Shown piece after piece: positions 1 through 6,675 of a stretch of 13,352 nucleotides of DNA; the stretch's first letter is position 1; every line of letters begins with the position of its first letter. Origin of the DNA: Candidatus Brocadiaceae bacterium (GTDB lineage Bacteria; Planctomycetota; Brocadiia; SM23-32); contig PUNP01000706.1 of NCBI GenBank assembly GCA_003551785.1, positions 1 through 13,352 of the forward strand. The letters run 5' to 3'. The translations under genes and the position numbers were made by a program. Under the pieces are notes generated by a model, which saw only the letters and a program-made list of their open reading frames with translations, did not search any database and was not told where the DNA came from.

Positions 1-88
1 GATATCGATACCGATTTATCGTGAGCCAACGGGGTTCGTTTGATATTGGAGATCTTGCTGAATAAGACCCGAAAAGCAAAAAAAGGTC

Positions 89-256
89 TCATGGCTTTTT
101 CTCGGAGATCAGGATATGTGAGTCTGTGCGAATCATGTGCTTTTGAATAGCTTGATGCTGGATGCACATCAAAAGCAGAAACATTATTATCATAAGGGAT
201 CCCATCAAAAACAGATACCAAATCGCCGAGAGTGGCCCGCCCTTATACAATCTCAT
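89..256 (-). CDS. 55-residue single-pass membrane protein
   Basis: This is a short gene, too small for usual ORF cut-offs, read directly from the sequence. The ATG at 256 is preceded by AAGGAG (265-270) at an 8-base spacing, a strong ribosome binding site, and the frame runs 55 codons to TGA at 89-91. The product starts M-R-L-Y-K-G-G-P and has one strongly hydrophobic, methionine- and leucine-rich helix at about residues 9-34. A polar tail of about 20 residues ending S-E-K-K-P follows, and there is no lipobox. It lies 45 bases behind the stop of the HEAT-repeat membrane protein, so it is probably the last gene of that operon. I do not recognise a family. The function is unknown; a small accessory subunit of the upstream membrane proteins is a guess from position. 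Confidence 0.7.
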   Translation of the reverse strand: MRLYKGGPLSAIWYLFLMGSLMIIMFLLLMCIQHQAIQKHMIRTDSHILISEKKP

Positions 257-301
257 ATCGACAGCTCCTTATTTCATGACGGTTTTTTCCCGTATGAAGT
301 T

Positions 302-2602
302 TTACGGTCCAACTTCCCACAACCTTAGCCCTGCTGCCTGTCGCACTGCAAGTTTTTCGTCCTCTTCGGCGATTTGCTTCAGCACATCCCTGTCATTAAG
401 CCTGAAAACGGCCCTCTGGCGCACCGCCCATTCAGTATCTCCCAGTGCGACCTTTGCTATCACTTCCTGATCGGTCAGGTTACGGACTGCGGCCCAGCGC
501 ACACACTTCTCGGGCTCCTCCAAAGCTATTTTTTCGAGCAAAGCCTGATCGGTCAAGTTTTCAACGGCAGCTTTACGAACACTCAAGTCCGGGCTCTCCA
601 GGGCCAACTTACCAACCAGGTCTTGATTCGTCAGTCTCCGAACGGCTGAACGCCTCACCGAAAACGACGGATCATCATGCACTATCCTCTCAAGAAGTTC
701 CTGATTCCTCAACTTCCTTACAGCGTCTCTACGCACTTGGCTGCTTTCATCCTTAACAGCGATGTGCTCCAGCAATTCCTGGCTGATAATATTTCGCACC
801 GCCTCGCTTCGCACGGTGGCCGTTTCATCTTCGGTGGCAATATTTTCAAGCACTGTCTGGTCTGTCAGCCCCCCCGCTGCAGCTGCCCGAACCTGGCGGT
901 GTTTACTCTCCATGGCCAGTTTCTCCAGCAACACCTGATCATCGAGTTTTTTGATCGCGCCGGCGCGCAGTTCGGGGTCTTCTTCGCTTAAAACGACCTT
1001 TTTCACTTCCTCCTGGAAGGATTCCACGTTTATGCCGGCTTCGTAAACAAAATACTCGCCCCGCCAGGGATCGTCCGCAAACAGCACCGGCCTGCCACCA
1101 TGGTCCTGTAGATCTTTTCCGACCGAATAAACAACGTCGAGTGAGGGATTGTACTTGAACAGCTCTCCGTCGAAAGGGTCTCTGGGCACGGCATCGATAT
1201 AGTCCGGCAGGAGTTCCGTCAGCCGCTGTGGTGCCTTTCCTTCAGCCTTTTTATAGGCATGTAGAGCAATGATAAGCCGAGTGGCGGAAAGGCTGAATTC
1301 CAAACGCAATTTCTGTTCGAGAAGTCTATCATGTGCAATCGTTATTGCGGGTATTAAAGCTTTGCCAACAGGGTTTGGGCGAGGCAGATGTCTGATAACA
1401 TCCGGCATACCGACCAGATCGTGGCAGTAGTCGGCAAAATCTTCCATTTCCAGATCAGCATAACAGCGCCGGGCATTTTCTATTACCTTACGCGTGTTGT
1501 TTGCATGAGTTTTTTTCGTTCGGTTCGGCTGCAGGAAGTAACCGGTCACTTTGTTGAGTGTAAGTAAAAATTCTACAGGACCGGAAACATAACGGTATTC
1601 ATATACATATCCCTCTTTTCCTATATGCTCCAAGAGGTCAGCTACGATTCTGTATTCCCCTTTTAGCCCTCTGATTAATCCCCTTCCCAGGGGCTTCATC
1701 CCGTCGAGTGCTCCGGAAAGCGTGACAAGCTGTTCCTGCGAGATGCCTTCATCCCTCGCAAGATCCATCGTCTCTGAAAGCCCTATGGAGATAACAGCAA
1801 TCCCCACGAGATAATGAATGATGGAATCCGAATCTCGCGTTATCATATCGCCATAGTTCAGAAGCATGGCGGCCAACTCGGCTGCATCGGCATAATGTCC
1901 GCTCTCGCGCTCATACCGCACCCTGGCTGCCATAAACCGCGCCATGCTTCGCCATTCGGCCAAATATGGCATCGAATCACCCGAGAAAAGATCCTGGAGA
2001 GTCCGCCTCGGGGTCAGGCAAACTTCCTGCTGCAAGCCTCGCTCGATTTTTGCGAATACCACCTCGTTCATCTCGAACGTCTTACCTACCAGCTCCATAT
2101 CGGGCAATTCATCAGCAAGTTTCGGATACCTATAGTCATTGTAGGCGTCCCTGCCGCCTTCGGGCCACAGTTTCGCCTCGGCCGCCCTGGCAAACCAGTA
2201 TAATGCATTTTCCTCGTCAGATACATCCGGCCGTTCCAGAGCAAGATCGGAGTCGTCGGGCGGCGGTATGTCCCTGCCGGCTATCAGCATCACAGCGAAA
2301 AGGCAAAGAATGGCCGCACCAACTATAACCGCCAAACGTTTAGAGTTTCTCTTCAGCACCAGGCCGACACCCCGTGCTGTTTTTTTCATCAGCCGGAAGC
2401 ACCACTTGATCTGAGGCATAAGGACAACGGCAAGGGTGCAGAAAGCCGCAGAGCTCAGAAGCACAACTAACGTCCATAAAAAATAATCGTCGCTCGGAAC
2501 GCCACTTCGAAAAATGTCGATGGCCAGGAGTCCCAACACAATGGTATTACAAATTACCACCAGGACTTTCATGATATTCATCTTCATGTTTTTTTCACTC
2601 AT
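302..2602 (-). CDS. Membrane protein with GspG-like domain and C-terminal HEAT/LRV-like repeats
   Basis: This is a protein of about 766 residues (ATG at 2602; a GTG lies one codon upstream at 2605). Membrane helices lie at about 12-32, 42-64 and 90-110. The linker G-R-D-I-P-P-P-D-D-S-D-L follows at about 115-122, then a helical domain to about 435. Next comes a segment (about 440-505) resembling the soluble domain of the major pseudopilin GspG: a helix, the motif D-P-F-D-G, then V-V-Y-S-V-G-K-D. From about residue 534 to the end run eight full and one partial 26-residue repeats of the HEAT/leucine-rich-variant type, pattern [DN]-Q-x-L-L-E-x-I-A ... V-R-x-x-A-V-x-x-L. Residues about 115-505 align with the 588-residue protein encoded at 3647-5413, so the two are paralogues. 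The start overlaps the zinc-ribbon gene's stop by 8 bases, suggesting translational coupling. The role is unknown. The repeats suggest protein binding, on an undetermined side of the membrane. Confidence 0.85.
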   Translation of the reverse strand: MSEKNMKMNIMKVLVVICNTIVLGLLAIDIFRSGVPSDDYFLWTLVVLLSSAAFCTLAVVLMPQIKWCFRLMKKTARGVGLVLKRNSKRLAVIVGAAILCLFAVMLIAGRDIPPPDDSDLALERPDVSDEENALYWFARAAEAKLWPEGGRDAYNDYRYPKLADELPDMELVGKTFEMNEVVFAKIERGLQQEVCLTPRRTLQDLFSGDSMPYLAEWRSMARFMAARVRYERESGHYADAAELAAMLLNYGDMITRDSDSIIHYLVGIAVISIGLSETMDLARDEGISQEQLVTLSGALDGMKPLGRGLIRGLKGEYRIVADLLEHIGKEGYVYEYRYVSGPVEFLLTLNKVTGYFLQPNRTKKTHANNTRKVIENARRCYADLEMEDFADYCHDLVGMPDVIRHLPRPNPVGKALIPAITIAHDRLLEQKLRLEFSLSATRLIIALHAYKKAEGKAPQRLTELLPDYIDAVPRDPFDGELFKYNPSLDVVYSVGKDLQDHGGRPVLFADDPWRGEYFVYEAGINVESFQEEVKKVVLSEEDPELRAGAIKKLDDQVLLEKLAMESKHRQVRAAAAGGLTDQTVLENIATEDETATVRSEAVRNIISQELLEHIAVKDESSQVRRDAVRKLRNQELLERIVHDDPSFSVRRSAVRRLTNQDLVGKLALESPDLSVRKAAVENLTDQALLEKIALEEPEKCVRWAAVRNLTDQEVIAKVALGDTEWAVRQRAVFRLNDRDVLKQIAEEDEKLAVRQAAGLRLWEVGP
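305..1000 (-). repeat. Tandem 78-base coding repeats (26-residue HEAT/LRV-like units)
   Basis: These are the in-frame repeat units at the C-terminal end of the large membrane protein. Eight consecutive 26-residue units start at about position 940 and end near the stop codon; a less complete unit covers about 941-1000. Conserved positions are [DN]-Q at the start, L-L-E-x-[IL]-A in helix one, and V-R-x-x-A-V-x-x-L in helix two. Spacing is constant with no indels. The units are diverged at DNA level, so this is an old protein repeat array and not a recent slippage product. Confidence 0.8.
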
Positions 2603-2810
2603 CACCTTTTTCCGAATGAGAACTTAAAGCTTTGAACAAGCCACCGCATTTGTCACACTGCCAGATTATCTGAATTAAATCGCTAAAGATGTACGCTATT
2701 GCCGTTGCAATGAACAATCTTAGCCACGCCCCAACGCCACTTTTCAACCTGACATTCTCCGAACCCTCACAAACGGGGCACGGTGGTCTATGCAACTTAA
2801 AGCTCTTCAC
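2595..2810 (-). CDS. Small zinc-ribbon membrane protein
   Basis: The product is about 71 residues with one C-P-V-C and one C-D-K-C knuckle separated by about 37 residues. Between the knuckles lies a hydrophobic stretch (about residues 28-50 with the GTG start) that can span the membrane. A C-x2-C pair on each side is the classic zinc-ribbon ligand set. Having a membrane helix between them is unusual: either the helix forms a hairpin or the metal is shared between chains. Start choice: an ATG lies at 2816, but AAAGGAG (2818-2824) would be only one base from it, whereas the in-frame GTG at 2810 is 7 bases away, so I prefer GTG. The gene overlaps both neighbours and sits between two larger membrane-protein genes. 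The function is unknown; a metal- or redox-linked accessory role would be inference. Confidence 0.65.
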   Translation of the reverse strand: MKSFKLHRPPCPVCEGSENVRLKSGVGAWLRLFIATAIAYIFSDLIQIIWQCDKCGGLFKALSSHSEKGDE

Positions 2811-3666
2811 CCTCATTCTCCTTTAAATTGGAATCGGCCTCTCGATTCTCGACCAATCGCATATGATATACTATCAGGGCTCTCCTTTTTATTCCGTGGA
2901 AAGATTCGAAAAGGGCCTCCAATTCCGCTACCATCTCATCAGCGGCAGGCCGCATCTGCCGGAGTATATCACCCACCTCGGACTCATCAATCGCTTCATC
3001 CATTTTCTCGTCGAAAAACTCCCTGAATGTCCACTCGCCAAAGACATCCTCGATATAGCTCACGTAATTCATCCCGTGGGTCCGAAAATATGAAACGAGC
3101 CGATCCTCCGTCTTCCGGGCGGTCCTTTTCTGACCCGGAAGCGTCAGTGGTGAATTCTCGATCTCGTAAAGCATGGCGATCTGCTGCCACATCTTCGGCT
3201 CATACCGTCCCCATGCTCTGTAAGCTCCCCATTCGCCAGAGATGCATTCCCCCCGGCTCCGCGCCTCGAGGCTGTGCTCCAGAGCTTCATTGGAGTTGTC
3301 AATGAGCCGTTCATTAGTTACATATTTTACGCCGAATGCCGTCACCACTGAAAAAACCGATAAAAACACGACACCTGGAAAGAACCATAAACCCGGTTTT
3401 TTTAGCTTCTTTGCCGGCCATCTGCCAAAGATTTTCCGAAGAATGCTGCCTGCCATCCTTTTGAAACCCTGAAACAACCGTACGGGCCCGACCTTTCCTT
3501 CAAAAAGGACATATAAATTGCACAGTGGTAATCCAATTGAGAGGAAAAATATGCCCCAGGCCAGAAATTCGCCTTTGGGGGCAAACCAGACAAAGCTTCC
3601 TCCCATAAGCAAAATCCACCAGCAGTTGAGTATTACGGCCAGAATTTTAAGACTTTTTGTTATCAT
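2797..3666 (-). CDS. Polytopic membrane protein with cytoplasmic/periplasmic helical tail
   Basis: The product is about 289 residues, starting at the ATG at 3666. An upstream in-frame ATG at 3687 would give 296 residues, but AAGGA sits 9 bases before the 3666 ATG and too close to the others. Hydrophobic helices lie at about 5-27, 34-55 and 94-113, followed by a charged, mostly helical region of about 170 residues rich in E, R and D. The first about 60 residues resemble the N-terminus of the ~766-residue protein encoded downstream (K-[IV]-L-[AV]-V-I-x-N, then a second helix after a short polar loop), so the two probably share a membrane module. It lacks the G-R-D-x-P-P-P-D linker and the GspG-like domain. 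Its 5' end overlaps the 588-residue gene by 20 bases and its 3' end overlaps the zinc-ribbon frame, so it sits inside one operon. Function unknown. Confidence 0.75.
   Translation of the reverse strand: MITKSLKILAVILNCWWILLMGGSFVWFAPKGEFLAWGIFFLSIGLPLCNLYVLFEGKVGPVRLFQGFKRMAGSILRKIFGRWPAKKLKKPGLWFFPGVVFLSVFSVVTAFGVKYVTNERLIDNSNEALEHSLEARSRGECISGEWGAYRAWGRYEPKMWQQIAMLYEIENSPLTLPGQKRTARKTEDRLVSYFRTHGMNYVSYIEDVFGEWTFREFFDEKMDEAIDESEVGDILRQMRPAADEMVAELEALFESFHGIKRRALIVYHMRLVENREADSNLKENEGEEL
2818..2824 (-). promoter_or_regulatory. Shine-Dalgarno AAAGGAG of zinc-ribbon gene
   Basis: On the minus strand this reads AAAGGAG. It lies 7 bases before the GTG at 2810 and only one base before the ATG at 2816, so it favours the GTG as the translation start. 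It lies just before the end of the upstream reading frame, implying coupled translation. Confidence 0.55.
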
Positions 3667-5413
3667 TTTCTTCATTCCTTTTCTCAATCTCGAACACTAT
3701 ATCATCATCGTCCGTTCCGCCGCCATCCTCCAGGTTTTTCCCGACCGAATAGACGACGGCTTCCGCGCGGAAATATCGGAACGGCTCCCCGTCGTAGGGG
3801 TCTATCGGGACGGAATCCAGATACTCCGGCACGAGTGAGTTGAGGTTTTCGGGCAACCGGCCTTTTTCCCGCCTATAAAGATTACATGCAACTATGAGGC
3901 GGGTGCCAGCAAGGGTTGTATCCGTTTCAGTCTTTAGCTCCAGGATTCTCTTATTGGGGGCCATTATATTTGTTACGAGATACTTTCCTACTGCATTGGG
4001 GCGGAAAAGTTGCCGAAAAAACCCCTCAGGCTCTTCATCATCAAAAAACTCAACTTCCGAGTAGGGTTTGGAGATGTTATCTATAATATCCATCACATGG
4101 TCGACAAATCTACGCCTGGTTGCATCAGGCTGGAAGAAATAGTATACATTTCGTAGATTCCTTCTGTCCGAAGGCAAAGGATACAGTTCCGCTGGGCCAA
4201 AAACAAAATCCCGCATTTCGCCAATACCACCATCTACAATTGCGTATTCTCCCTTCAAAGCATTGGCCAGGGCTGCGTCGTATGGTCCAAGCGCAACCAA
4301 TGCGTCCGAGAGCCGGTAAAGTTTGGACATCGACACGTCAGGTGTGCGCCCAATTTTTCTTGCAAGGTCCAGCCCGAGTTCCGTAAGGGCGATTCCCAGC
4401 AGAGCATTTATGGTATATTCCGCATCATCTTTCCTTATCATATCACCAAACCGCAGCAGCATCAGACAGCTATCGGTTGCCTCAGCATATCGGCCCTCCA
4501 CGAGTTTGTATTTACCTTTCATGGCCTTCAGCCTTGCCAACCCCCTCCAGTCCCGAAGGTAAGGCAAGAGAGGGATAGCGACCAGACCATGGCCGTCCCG
4601 AGGTTTATACAGCCCCTCCGGCACCTGAACAGTTTCCCGTTCCAGTCCCTCTCCGATCTTTTTAAAAGTCTTTTTATTCTTCTCGATTGTTTCACGAACG
4701 TCGTCATCATCTACGTCTTCGCCTGCCAGATAGTCGGGTATGAGCCGACGGTCCTCCGGCCGGTGCCGGACCTCCTCCGCCTCGGCAAACGGCGCGAAGG
4801 CGTTTTCAGCGTCGGGTATCGCCGGGCGCTGTCGGGCTAAATCCGACGTGTCGGGCGGGGGTGCGTCACGTCCGAGTATTATCATCGCCATACTGATAAG
4901 CGTGGTGGTAGCAAAGAGAAAAAGTAGAGCGGCAAAGGGGAGCGCTACGGCGAATCTGCGGAGTTTTCCGATTTTTTCCCCGGGCTCCTTTTTCTTTGAA
5001 AAAACGAGGCGGTATCGGGTGAGAAGCAAAAAAAAAGCGAGGACGAGATAGATCACAAGCGGTGCATACCAGAGCCAGGCCTGAAATCCGTGAACGCTCG
5101 CGAACGCGGCGGTATGGGCCAGCCACAGCAAGCAGAGCGCCAGACCGCCGACGAGTCCCGTCCGGCGGCGGTGTTTCAGGAATCCGATGCCGGAAACGAC
5201 GAACATGGTAAAGGCAGGCAAAAAGAGGAAGAAGCGGGGTGAAAACAATATCAGTAAGGGGAGCCAGAATCCCATTCCCATATCGAAGGGCCGGCGAAAC
5301 TCGGGCGAGAGCACGTAGACCAGGAAGGCGGAAAGTATGCCACCCAGCATGGCAAGGGCATATGCAAAATGAACCACTGCCATTATCGTCAGTCCTCGTG
5401 GATGTTTTTTCAT
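3647..5413 (-). CDS. Five-helix membrane protein with GspG-like C-terminal domain
   Basis: The product is 588 residues. Membrane helices lie at about 8-35, 48-76, 84-108, 113-134 and 152-180, followed directly by the linker G-R-D-A-P-P-P-D-T-S-D-L (181-192). A helical domain follows. The last about 90 residues (500-573) resemble the soluble domain of the major type II pseudopilin GspG: helix ending Y-R-R-E-K-G-R-L-P, then V-P-I-D-P-Y-D-G, then V-V-Y-S-V-G-K-N, then an acidic run T-D-D-D-D-I where GspG binds calcium. The N-terminal pilin helix and prepilin cleavage site are absent, so this is the fold and not a pilin. It is a paralogue of the ~766-residue protein but lacks the HEAT-like repeats. 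The ATG at 5413 has a weak binding site; residue 11 (ATG at 5383, GAGGA 9 bases before) is an alternative start. It is the first gene of the left operon. Function unknown. Confidence 0.85.
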   Translation of the reverse strand: MKKHPRGLTIMAVVHFAYALAMLGGILSAFLVYVLSPEFRRPFDMGMGFWLPLLILFSPRFFLFLPAFTMFVVSGIGFLKHRRRTGLVGGLALCLLWLAHTAAFASVHGFQAWLWYAPLVIYLVLAFFLLLTRYRLVFSKKKEPGEKIGKLRRFAVALPFAALLFLFATTTLISMAMIILGRDAPPPDTSDLARQRPAIPDAENAFAPFAEAEEVRHRPEDRRLIPDYLAGEDVDDDDVRETIEKNKKTFKKIGEGLERETVQVPEGLYKPRDGHGLVAIPLLPYLRDWRGLARLKAMKGKYKLVEGRYAEATDSCLMLLRFGDMIRKDDAEYTINALLGIALTELGLDLARKIGRTPDVSMSKLYRLSDALVALGPYDAALANALKGEYAIVDGGIGEMRDFVFGPAELYPLPSDRRNLRNVYYFFQPDATRRRFVDHVMDIIDNISKPYSEVEFFDDEEPEGFFRQLFRPNAVGKYLVTNIMAPNKRILELKTETDTTLAGTRLIVACNLYRREKGRLPENLNSLVPEYLDSVPIDPYDGEPFRYFRAEAVVYSVGKNLEDGGGTDDDDIVFEIEKRNEENDNKKS

Positions 5414-5462
5414 TTCTTTATCCCGCTCACATAGGTGATCGAGTCAATACGCAAGGCATGAG

Positions 5463-5603
5463 TATTCAGTGAGCCACGTTAAAAGTAGCGCAGGCGTCCT
5501 CGCCTGCGTTCGTTTTGCGTAGTGCCCCGCCTCTCGTACGATGCAGGCGGGACGCCTGTGCTACAAAAGGCAGCCATATAGTAAACCAACGCTATTCACT
5601 GAG
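5463..5603. repeat. 11-base near-direct repeats flanking the REP-like element
   Basis: TATTCAGTGAG (5463-5473) and TATTCACTGAG (5593-5603) lie on either side of the inverted repeat and differ at one base. They could be a decayed target-site duplication or part of a larger repeat unit. A second pair, CGCAAGGC at 5450-5457 and 5611-5618, lies just outside them. Confidence 0.4.
5485..5564. repeat. REP/BIME-like inverted repeat of two hairpin units
   Basis: The left arm reads GTAGCGCAGGCGTCCTCGCC on from 5485 and the right arm (5542-5564) is its near-perfect reverse complement (GTAGCACAGGCGTCCCGCCT when read from 5564), with one substitution and one indel in about 22 bases. Each arm is itself a palindrome: CGCAGGCG-aggA-CGCCTGCG type hairpins with 7-8 base-pair stems and 3-4 base loops. 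Two head-to-head palindromic units with a GTAG start are the layout of REP doublets (BIMEs), which in other bacteria are moved by RAYT-type Y1 transposases. No transposase is in the window. Read on the minus strand, the last hairpin is followed by CTACTTTT, so it might also end transcription from the pilus-like operon. Confidence 0.7.
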
Positions 5604-5814
5604 GACTTACCGCAAGGCGTCTTTCCTGCGGGAAAAAGATAAGTAGCAATAGATAAATCTGTTGCCGCCAGGGCGGGGTTGTATTTCGCAAGCACAAACC
5701 TCGGCAGTAGTTCAAAAAACAACACAGCCCCACCTGCCGTCGCAGGAACGTATCGGCAAGATTATCGTTCTGTTATTTTTTCCTCATAAACGGCTAAGTA
5801 TTCGCGGTTCTGTC

Positions 5815-6180
5815 TTATTCATTAAGTTTCAGAATGATGCTGACAGTCTCTTTTTCCCGTCCGTATCGTCCGCTGCCCGTCAGTTTATATTCGCCGGCAT
5901 TATCAGAAGGGCGGGCGGATGCAGACCAGTTTACCCCTTCAAATTCGATTCCTTCAGCCGGAAGTTCATCACCAGAGATATGCCTTCTGTAGACTTCCGC
6001 TTTTGCATATTCCAAACCCGCCCCGGCCGTCTCGCGCGCTGCTTCGCGCCCAGCAAGTGATCCAAGCAAACGCCCCGACCGGTGGACGCTCCGCAATGCA
6101 GAGTGGGTAACTATTATGACCGCTGCGATCAGGACGAGGACAAAAATAACAACTGATCCATTACGGTTATTTTCGAGCAT
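5815..6180 (-). CDS. PilX/GspK-like minor pseudopilin
   Basis: The product is 121 residues. An 8-residue leader M-L-E-N-N-R-N-G precedes a hydrophobic helix starting S-V-V-I-F, so cleavage by a prepilin peptidase after Gly8 is expected. Position +5 is Phe, not Glu; absence of Glu5 is typical of GspK, and PilX-type minor pilins begin similarly. The rest (about residues 30-121) holds R-E-A-A-R-E-T-A-G-A-G-L-E-Y-A, the helix pattern common in PilX/GspK N-terminal regions, and a short beta-rich tail. At 121 residues it is far shorter than GspK (about 300), so PilX-like is the better label. AAAGGAGA lies 6 bases before the ATG, and the upstream gene stops two bases before it. It is the last gene of the pilus-like operon; minor pseudopilins of this type usually cap or prime the fibre tip. 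Confidence 0.65.
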   Translation of the reverse strand: MLENNRNGSVVIFVLVLIAAVIIVTHSALRSVHRSGRLLGSLAGREAARETAGAGLEYAKAEVYRRHISGDELPAEGIEFEGVNWSASARPSDNAGEYKLTGSGRYGREKETVSIILKLNE

Positions 6181-6182
6181 CG

Positions 6183-6668
6183 TTAATCTCCTTTTGCAAC
6201 AGCACTAAAACTGAATACGGGTTCGGGCCCGCTCCAGGCACCGCTACTCTCAAGCACAATGTCTACGAGAAAAAAATCAGCGGTTCCTTCACTCTTTTTC
6301 TCCACAGAAAAGTTCTCGACCTCACGCAACAAAGATTTCTTTTCTCCTACCACTCCGTTCCGCAAAACGCCTCGATACAGACGGGAATCTTCCAGGAAAA
6401 ATATCGTCTTCCCGTTTAATCCACTGACAATTATTCCCGGGTTGTCAGCATGTTCCAGCACAACCGAAGAACTCTTTTCGATTTTTCGTCTTATTTTTTG
6501 CCCCACCAACCTCACCTCAACGGCCCGACCGGCAAACCAGGCCTGCCCCCGGTGCCCGCGCCATAAACGGAACGCGTAAACAGCCCCAAAGTTCATAATC
6601 ATTGCCGCTACGGCTATATAAACAATGCATTCAAGTAGAGCGATGTTACGTCTCCCCTGTCCACCCAT
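6183..6668 (-). CDS. GspJ/PilW-like minor pseudopilin with non-canonical cleavage site
   Basis: The product is 161 residues from the ATG at 6668; in-frame ATGs at 6683, 6692 and 6695 also exist. I chose 6668 because it gives an 8-residue leader like the two sibling pseudopilins and starts 7 bases after the previous stop, but the binding site is weak. The leader ends G-R-R-N and the hydrophobic helix begins I-A-L-L-E-C-I-V-Y-I-A-V-A-A, with Glu at +5 if cleavage is after Asn. Prepilin peptidases normally need Gly at -1, so this site is unusual. The remainder is a single beta-rich domain with an N-terminal charged helix, consistent with GspJ or PilW proteins (about 200 residues). It lies between the GspI-like and PilX-like genes, the usual order I-J-K of type II secretion operons, which is the main support for the J label. 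Confidence 0.6.
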   Translation of the reverse strand: MGGQGRRNIALLECIVYIAVAAMIMNFGAVYAFRLWRGHRGQAWFAGRAVEVRLVGQKIRRKIEKSSSVVLEHADNPGIIVSGLNGKTIFFLEDSRLYRGVLRNGVVGEKKSLLREVENFSVEKKSEGTADFFLVDIVLESSGAWSGPEPVFSFSAVAKGD

Positions 6669-6675
6669 TCTTTTC

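Larger units (their letters stand above)
5414..5814. other. Intergenic gap with REP-like element
   Basis: No supported gene lies in these 401 bases. They separate the end of the pilus-like operon from the start of the left membrane-protein operon. The notable content is the inverted repeat at 5485-5564 with short near-identical repeats around it. A candidate promoter for the left operon is weak: on the minus strand TTGACT (5 of 6 matches to a -35 box) lies about 30 bases before the ATG but without a convincing -10 box. A short stem C-C-T-G-C/G-C-A-G-G around 5742-5755 is followed by T-rich DNA only after a dozen bases, so I do not call it a terminator. Confidence 0.6.

Noticed and set aside
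61..91. Hairpin AGACC...GGTCT after the 55-residue gene as a terminator
   Set aside because: The stem has five base pairs with a 15-base loop, the T run is in the loop, and only TATT follows; too weak to call.
1814..2328. Long plus-strand frames inside the ~766-residue gene
   Set aside because: They are antisense shadows of a well-supported gene with clear domains; no binding sites or recognisable motifs.
5484..5582. 32-codon frame running through the REP-like element
   Set aside because: No binding site and composition dictated by the inverted repeat; considered chance.
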